From NCBI GenBank assembly GCA_947475855.1, contig CANJPN010000255.1, forward strand, positions 1 through 8,344: a stretch of 8,344 bases of DNA, written 5' to 3'. The DNA comes from Bradyrhizobiaceae bacterium (GTDB taxonomy: Bacteria > Pseudomonadota > Alphaproteobacteria > Rhizobiales > Hyphomicrobiaceae). A program made the position numbers and the translations under genes. The notes beneath the pieces are model-generated. The model searched no databases. It was not told where the DNA came from and worked only from the letters and a program-made list of their open reading frames with translations. This document shows, in pieces, positions 4,283 to 8,344 of this stretch. Position 1 is the stretch's first letter; each line of letters begins with the position of its first letter.

Positions 4283-6838
4283 CTGCTTTCCGCTACCCAG
4301 ACCGAGTAGCTGGGCGTTGCCCCCAGTCGCGGTGATGTCGGTCGAGCGGGTTCGCTCGGTTGCGAAGCGAGCCAATGTGTTGGGACCGCCTGCTTTGGGG
4401 CCTGTTCCAGACAGTCCCTCGCCACCGAAGGGCTGAACGCCGACGACCGCGCCGATCTGGTTGCGATTGACGTAGAGATTGCCGACGCGGACATGTTCGG
4501 AAACGTAGTCGGCAACGGCTTCGAGCCGGCTGTGGAGGCCCAGGGTCAGGCCAAAACCGCTGTCGTTGATCGCGGTGACGACCTTGTCGAGGTGACCCTG
4601 CTCGAAACGGATTACATGCAGGATCGGGCCGAAAACTTCGCGCTCCAGTATCGACAGCCGGTCGATTTCGAAAGCCGCCAGCGTGACATAGGTGCCGAAC
4701 CTGCAGTCGGGAGGGAGCGGCGCATCGACGAGCTTGCGGCCTTCACGGTTCATTCGCGTCTTGTGTGCGTTCAATGATTCACGTGCGCGGGCATCGATAA
4801 CGGGGCCGATATCGGTCTCGATGTCGATGGGATCGCCGATGTCGAGCGTTTCAGTCGCGCCGACGATCATCTCGATAACGCGATTTGCGATCTCGTTCTG
4901 CAGGAACAGCACGCGGGCAGCCGAGCATCGCTGTCCCGCGCTATCGAAGGCGGAGCGGACGACGTCACGCACGACCTGTTCGGGCAGTGCGGTCGAGTCC
5001 GCGATCATCGCATTGATACCTCCGGTTTCGGCGATAAAGGGCACGATGGCGCCGCGCCGGTCCGTGAGTGCTTTCTGGATGGCCCAGGCCGTATCATTGG
5101 AACCTGTGAAGGCGACGCCCTTGATGCGCGGATCGCGAACGAGAGCTGCACCCACGGCACCATTGCCTGGAAGGAACTGCAGCACGCCGGGAGGTACGCC
5201 GGCCTCGTGCAACAGCTTCGTTGCGAGCCACGCAGTGATAGGCGTTTGCTCGGCGGGCTTGGCGAGCACGGTGTTGCCGCTCGCGAGGGCTGCTGCAATC
5301 TGGCCCGTGTAGATCGCTATCGGGAAGTTCCACGGGCTGATGCATGCGAACGGACCGCGGCCGCGAAGTTCCAGCGTGTTGCGTTCACCGGTGGGGCCCG
5401 GCAATAACGTCGAGCCTGAGAACAGGCGGCGGGCTTCAGCGGCGTAGTAGCGCAGGAAGTCGATGGCTTCGCGAAGGTCCGATTGCGCATTTTCAAGTGT
5501 CTTGCCGGCTTCGCGTACAATTACCGCCATCAGCAATGGCCGGTCGCGCTCGAAAAGCTCTGCGGCGCGTTCAAGGATCTGGGCGCGGCGCGTGCCTCCC
5601 AGCCGGTCCCAGGCGTGGGCTTCCTCGACGGCGCGACCGATGGCGGGGGCAATCCATTGGGTCTCGGTCGGCGTGACGAAGCCGACGCGCTCACGCCGAT
5701 CATGAGGGCAGGTGACAACCTCCTGTCGCGCGTTGAGATCGCCGAGTTTGGCGTCGATCAAGGGGCCGGCCATCAGGGGCGTTTTGAGCGCAGCTTCCAT
5801 CTCGACATAGAGTTTGTCGCGAACCGCGCTTTCGCTGAGCGCGATGCCGGGACTGTTCCGGCGCGTGCCATAGATCGAGCCGGGAAAGGGCAGTGGCTTG
5901 GGCCTGCCGCCGGGTAGTTCGCGCTCGAGTTCGGTCGCCTCGATGGGGTCTTTGATGATGGCCTCGAGGGGCTCTTGATCGTCTGCGATCCGATTGACGA
6001 ATGAAGTGTTCGCCCCATTTTCGAGAAGACGCCGCACGAGATAGGCAAGCAGATCTTCGTGACTGCCGACAGGCGCGTAGATGCGGCATGGGCGGCCAAG
6101 CTTGTCTTCACCGACCACTTCTTCGTAGAGGGCTTCGCCCATCCCGTGCAGGCGTTGCAGCTCGAACGGCATCGTGCCGCCGGCAATATGAGCTACAGCC
6201 AGCGTGTGTGCATTGTGCGTGGCGAGCTGGGGATAGAACGAGCGCTGATCAGACAGGATCAGCCGCATGCAGGCGAGGTAGGACAAGTCGGTGTGCTGCT
6301 TGCGGGTGAGCACGGGATAGTCTGCGTAGCCCCGTTCCTGCGCCCACTTGATCTCGCTGTCCCAATAGGCGCCCTTCACGAGCCGCACTGGAATGCGCTT
6401 GCCACCGCGTTCGGAGAGGCGCCGCAGCCAGCGCAGGACGGGAACGGCCCGTTTGCCGTAGGCTTGCACCGCGATCCCAAGGCCCGGCCAGCCTTCCAGG
6501 GCTGGATCGAAGAACAGCTCGCCGAACATGCCGAGGGTGATGTCGAGGCGGTCTTGTTCTTCGGCATCGATCGTCAGGCCGATAGCGTTTGTGCGAGCCA
6601 GGCGCGCGATTTCGAGCAGGCGCGGCGCCAACTCGCGGGAGAGGCGTTCGGACTTGCCGGGCTCGAAGCGCGGATGCAGGGCCGAAAGTTTCACGGAGAT
6701 GCTCGGGCGTTCCATCAGGGCAGCGACATGCGTGCCAAGCATGGGGCCTGCGGATTTTCCGACAGAATCGAGAGCCGTCAGGTAGCGCTTGTAGTACCGA
6801 TCCGCGTCGTCTTGGGTGCGGGCGGACTCGCCAAGCAT
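4277..6838 (-). CDS. putA: PutA C-terminal fragment: most of the PRODH barrel and complete P5C dehydrogenase
   Basis: An 853-codon open frame from an ATG in the second repeat copy. It starts at MLGES, so the first barrel strand and the helical domain are missing. Visible PRODH motifs: SISVKLSALHPRF 46-58, IDAEEQDRLDI 90-100, RLVKGAYWDSEIK 152-164, THNAHTLA 207-214 and YAPVGSHEDLLAYLVRR 254-270 (R269/R270 match the E. coli substrate arginines R555/R556). The aldehyde dehydrogenase half is complete: CISPWNFP 499-506, nucleotide-fold FTGS 577-580, general base E604 in AETGG, nucleophile C638 in SAGQRCSAAR, and FGGEGLSG 804-811. An in-frame TGA lies 15 nt before the ATG and no ribosome binding site is visible, so translation would need coupling or re-initiation from the N-terminal frame, which overlaps it by 61 nt. 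P5C dehydrogenase activity might survive; proline dehydrogenase activity probably not. Confidence 0.5.
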   Translation of the reverse strand: MLGESARTQDDADRYYKRYLTALDSVGKSAGPMLGTHVAALMERPSISVKLSALHPRFEPGKSERLSRELAPRLLEIARLARTNAIGLTIDAEEQDRLDITLGMFGELFFDPALEGWPGLGIAVQAYGKRAVPVLRWLRRLSERGGKRIPVRLVKGAYWDSEIKWAQERGYADYPVLTRKQHTDLSYLACMRLILSDQRSFYPQLATHNAHTLAVAHIAGGTMPFELQRLHGMGEALYEEVVGEDKLGRPCRIYAPVGSHEDLLAYLVRRLLENGANTSFVNRIADDQEPLEAIIKDPIEATELERELPGGRPKPLPFPGSIYGTRRNSPGIALSESAVRDKLYVEMEAALKTPLMAGPLIDAKLGDLNARQEVVTCPHDRRERVGFVTPTETQWIAPAIGRAVEEAHAWDRLGGTRRAQILERAAELFERDRPLLMAVIVREAGKTLENAQSDLREAIDFLRYYAAEARRLFSGSTLLPGPTGERNTLELRGRGPFACISPWNFPIAIYTGQIAAALASGNTVLAKPAEQTPITAWLATKLLHEAGVPPGVLQFLPGNGAVGAALVRDPRIKGVAFTGSNDTAWAIQKALTDRRGAIVPFIAETGGINAMIADSTALPEQVVRDVVRSAFDSAGQRCSAARVLFLQNEIANRVIEMIVGATETLDIGDPIDIETDIGPVIDARARESLNAHKTRMNREGRKLVDAPLPPDCRFGTYVTLAAFEIDRLSILEREVFGPILHVIRFEQGHLDKVVTAINDSGFGLTLGLHSRLEAVADYVSEHVRVGNLYVNRNQIGAVVGVQPFGGEGLSGTGPKAGGPNTLARFATERTRSTDITATGGNAQLLGLGSGKQG

Positions 6839-7491
6839 GTCACAAGCATGTCAAAGGAGAAGCGGTAACCCTCCCTCTGCATGGGCTTGGCGCGTTCCAG
6901 TGCTTCCTCGATGGTGCGGCCGAGGACGAATTGGTCGCCCATCACACGCATCGCTTGGCGCAACGCCTGGCGGATCACCGGCTCGCCGGATTTCGCGACG
7001 AGACGTTTCAGCAGGTTGGTGGGACGTCCGGCTTTGCTCTTGCCGAGCTTGACGATACGGCCGGTGAGCAACAGGCCCCAGGTCGAGGCGTTCACGAACA
7101 GGCTGTCGGAGTGTCCGAGGTGGCTCTCCCATTTGCCGCTGCCGATCTTTTCGGCGATCAACTGGTCGGCGGTCTCGGTGTCGGGAATCCGAAGCAGTGA
7201 TTCTGCGAGGCACATCAGGATGACGCCCTCCTCGCTGGACAGTGCGTATTCGCTCATCAATGCATCGATGCCGGAGTTACGCTGGCGGCCTTCGCGCACT
7301 TGCGTGACGAGGCGCCGAGCGAGCGTGGCGACGCGACGGCGCTCTTCCGAAGAGTAGATCGCGCGCTCGACGAGGCCGCCCACGAGACGGTCCTCTTCCA
7401 TCAGATGGTATGATGCGATCTCGTCGCGGGCAGGCAAGGTCTTTGCGGCAGAGTCCATGGCAGTGCGTGCTGCCCCATTGCCGTTGGCCAT
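6778..7491 (-). CDS. putA: PutA N-terminal fragment (helical domain only)
   Basis: The upstream half of the split putA. It encodes 216 genuine PutA residues, from MANGNG to the DML of the DMLGE motif, then 21 out-of-frame residues starting VTCLASP before a TGA at 6778-6780. The genuine part holds the N-terminal arm and alpha-helical linker domain: the block from SSEERRRVATLARRL through ALSSEEGVILMCLAESLLRIPD to FVNASTWGLLLTGRIVKL matches PutA, and GDQFVLGRTIEEAL leads into the first barrel strand. It lacks FAD-binding and catalytic residues, so no enzymatic activity is expected from it alone. An in-frame TTG at 7536 is less likely as start than ATG 7491, which has the GGAG. Confidence 0.5.
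   Translation of the reverse strand: MANGNGAARTAMDSAAKTLPARDEIASYHLMEEDRLVGGLVERAIYSSEERRRVATLARRLVTQVREGRQRNSGIDALMSEYALSSEEGVILMCLAESLLRIPDTETADQLIAEKIGSGKWESHLGHSDSLFVNASTWGLLLTGRIVKLGKSKAGRPTNLLKRLVAKSGEPVIRQALRQAMRVMGDQFVLGRTIEEALERAKPMQREGYRFSFDMLVTCLASPPAPKTTRIGTTSAT
6832..6853 (-). repeat. Perfect 11-bp tandem duplication disrupting putA
   Basis: On the plus strand CAAGCATGTCA occurs at 6832-6842 and again, identically, at 6843-6853 (minus strand: TGACATGCTTG twice). One copy encodes part of F-D-M-L-G in the PutA motif FSFDMLGES; the second copy adds 11 nt and changes the frame. Deleting either copy gives a seamless GYRFSFDMLGESART, the expected family sequence. Short exact tandem duplications arise by replication slippage and can be lost the same way. 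Confidence 0.5.
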
Positions 7492-7561
7492 GGGTGTTGC
7501 TCCAAGTTCGATGCCGACACCGAATCGAGCACGCAATCTACCAGACCGCGATGGTCAGGTC

Positions 7562-8344
7562 TCAGTCGCCGCCGCCACCACCACCGTCGCCACCGCCGTC
7601 TCCGCCACTACCGGAGTCGGCAGAGGAATCGAAGCTCGCGTCGAGGGCCGAAAGGCTCGAATCGAGGTTGTCGATATCGCCGAAATCCAGATTGGCGAAG
7701 TCGAAGTGGAATTCGTCTCGTTCGGCGGATGTCTGTTCATCGGCAGACTTTCCCTTCCGATCGCTGACGGAGGTGTCGGACGAGAGCGATTCGCCGCCAC
7801 TGCTGCCGCCACTACTGCTGTCCGTCGTTGCCGACCGGCGAACCACGCTGGCTATTTCCTCAAGATGGGGTCGTAGCTCAGGCATCAACAGAATCAGGCC
7901 GCCGAGCGACAATGCCAGTGCCGCAGCCTGTGCTGGGCTGTGATCGAGAAACGCCGGGATCCGGCGCGCATCCTGGAACATTGCTTCGATCCGCCGGCAA
8001 AGCTCCCTGCCTTCGGATGTGTGATCGTATGTCTGGCGGGTGAAAAGCATAAAATGGGTGGTCTCGGTTCGGCGAAGAAGTCCGCGGCCGAGGAGGGAAG
8101 GATAGATGCAGTCGTTCTGGTAGCCGAGGAGTTTGTCCCCAAAACGCTTGTGCGCTTCCTTCACGATGTCATCCATAAATCCTGTGCCTGATGCCTGGAC
8201 GGTCATCATCACGCTCTTGAGGTCAGGTGGGAGAGCCGCGCCCGCCTGTGGGCCGCGCCTGAGTTGCGTCGTCCTGCGCTTGAACCAACGGGCGGGGATT
8301 TCGGTCGCCTTCAGGTGGTGCTGGGCGAGCAGCCACATCAGCGA
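7562..8344 (-). CDS. Hypothetical protein with Ser/Asp-rich region and Gly/Asp-rich tail, C-terminal part (runs off right edge)
   Basis: The frame is open to the window edge, so the true start lies outside; 260 residues are visible. The first 165 or so form a globular part rich in basic residues, including YPSLLGRGLLRR (residues 81-92), a T-x-x-G-R-x-L segment near 109-115, and a hydrophobic stretch about 135-155 that may be a membrane helix. Residues 170-205 are rich in Ser, Asp and Gly; 208-245 alternate Asp, Phe, Leu and Ser (FHFDFANLDFGDIDNLDSS); the end is a run of Gly broken by Asp. A small globular region with a degenerate Gly-rich C terminus recalls the TIGR04222 group of uncharacterised membrane proteins, but those usually have Gly/Cys tails and I hold this loosely. 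It lies 70 nt upstream of putA on the same strand and could be cotranscribed with it. Function unknown. Confidence 0.5.
   Translation of the reverse strand, partial: SLMWLLAQHHLKATEIPARWFKRRTTQLRRGPQAGAALPPDLKSVMMTVQASGTGFMDDIVKEAHKRFGDKLLGYQNDCIYPSLLGRGLLRRTETTHFMLFTRQTYDHTSEGRELCRRIEAMFQDARRIPAFLDHSPAQAAALALSLGGLILLMPELRPHLEEIASVVRRSATTDSSSGGSSGGESLSSDTSVSDRKGKSADEQTSAERDEFHFDFANLDFGDIDNLDSSLSALDASFDSSADSGSGGDGGGDGGGGGGD

Larger units (their letters stand above)
4277..7491 (-). pseudogene. putA: putA, bifunctional proline dehydrogenase / P5C dehydrogenase, frameshifted by an 11-bp tandem duplication
   Basis: PutA oxidises proline to P5C with FAD, then P5C semialdehyde to glutamate with NAD+. 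Removing one copy of an 11-bp repeat gives one 1067-residue protein: helical/dimerisation part 1 to about 205, proline dehydrogenase barrel about 205-500, aldehyde dehydrogenase about 590-1040. It ends soon after the FGGEGLSGTGPKAGG motif, so it is the short type A form (about 1000 residues, as in Bradyrhizobium) without the extra C-terminal domain. I see no N-terminal ribbon-helix-helix repressor domain as in E. coli. The start is ATG 7491, with GGAG 9 nt upstream. The break falls after D-M-L at residues 214-216, within DMLGE (D285-E289 in E. coli PutA, lining the proline site). All catalytic motifs downstream are intact, which suggests a recent lesion. A programmed or reversible frameshift is possible but unproven. 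Confidence 0.5.

Noticed and set aside
6832..6853. Reading the putA frameshift as a simple sequencing error.
   Set aside because: Typical errors are one- or two-base changes in homopolymers; this is an exact 11-bp tandem copy. An assembly artefact remains possible and is given as the refuting test.
6059..6868. A 269-codon plus-strand frame antisense to putA.
   Set aside because: It mirrors the conserved PRODH coding sequence on the other strand and has no motif of its own.
7555..7620. CCG/CCA-rich low-complexity DNA as a microsatellite.
   Set aside because: It is explained as the codons for the Gly/Asp tail of the minus-strand protein; the repeat is not exact.

Overview
The window is GC-rich and gene-dense. 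It looks like an alphaproteobacterial chromosome: the proline-utilization protein PutA is of the short (type A) form, the small heat-shock protein is of the rhizobial/sphingomonad IbpA-like type, and its leader folds like a ROSE RNA thermometer, an element best known from rhizobia. The genus cannot be fixed from sequence alone (Rhizobiales first, Sphingomonadales second). No mobile element, CRISPR array, rRNA or tRNA is visible.

Layout, left to right. (1) 1-689, minus: the start of a MASE1-type integral membrane sensor that runs off the left edge. (2) 690-1394: about 700 bases with no gene I can support; it holds a double hairpin ending in a plus-strand terminator (1094-1152) and a long inverted repeat (1338-1375). 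(3) 1395-1850, minus: an Hsp20/alpha-crystallin chaperone, with a roughly 90-nt leader holding three hairpins, the last hiding the ribosome binding site in a ROSE-like fold, and a promoter just upstream. (4) 2173-3066, plus: a YihY/BrkB-family inner-membrane protein. (5) 3078-3482, minus: a small acidic DUF4259-type protein. (6) 3728-4270, plus: an exported rhodanese-like protein. (7) 4277-7491, minus: putA, converging on the rhodanese gene. (8) 7562-8344, minus: the C-terminal part of a protein with a Ser/Asp-rich stretch and a Gly/Asp-rich tail, running off the right edge.

The main event is in putA. The gene is broken by a perfect 11-bp tandem duplication (6832-6853) that falls inside the DMLGE motif of the proline dehydrogenase barrel and shifts the frame. 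Removing one copy restores one continuous 1067-residue bifunctional PutA. As it stands there are two overlapping reading frames: an N-terminal helical fragment, and a C-terminal fragment with most of the proline dehydrogenase barrel and the whole P5C dehydrogenase. Because the lesion is an exact tandem repeat, it could revert by slippage, so it may be a fixed pseudogene, a reversible switch or a strain-specific mutation.

The genes do not form one pathway. They are mostly single-gene units in alternating orientation: envelope sensing (MASE1 protein), heat shock (Hsp20 plus thermometer), envelope/membrane (YihY, rhodanese) and proline catabolism (putA). I see no clear novel multi-gene system. 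The observations most worth a second look are the putA duplication and the ROSE-type leader.
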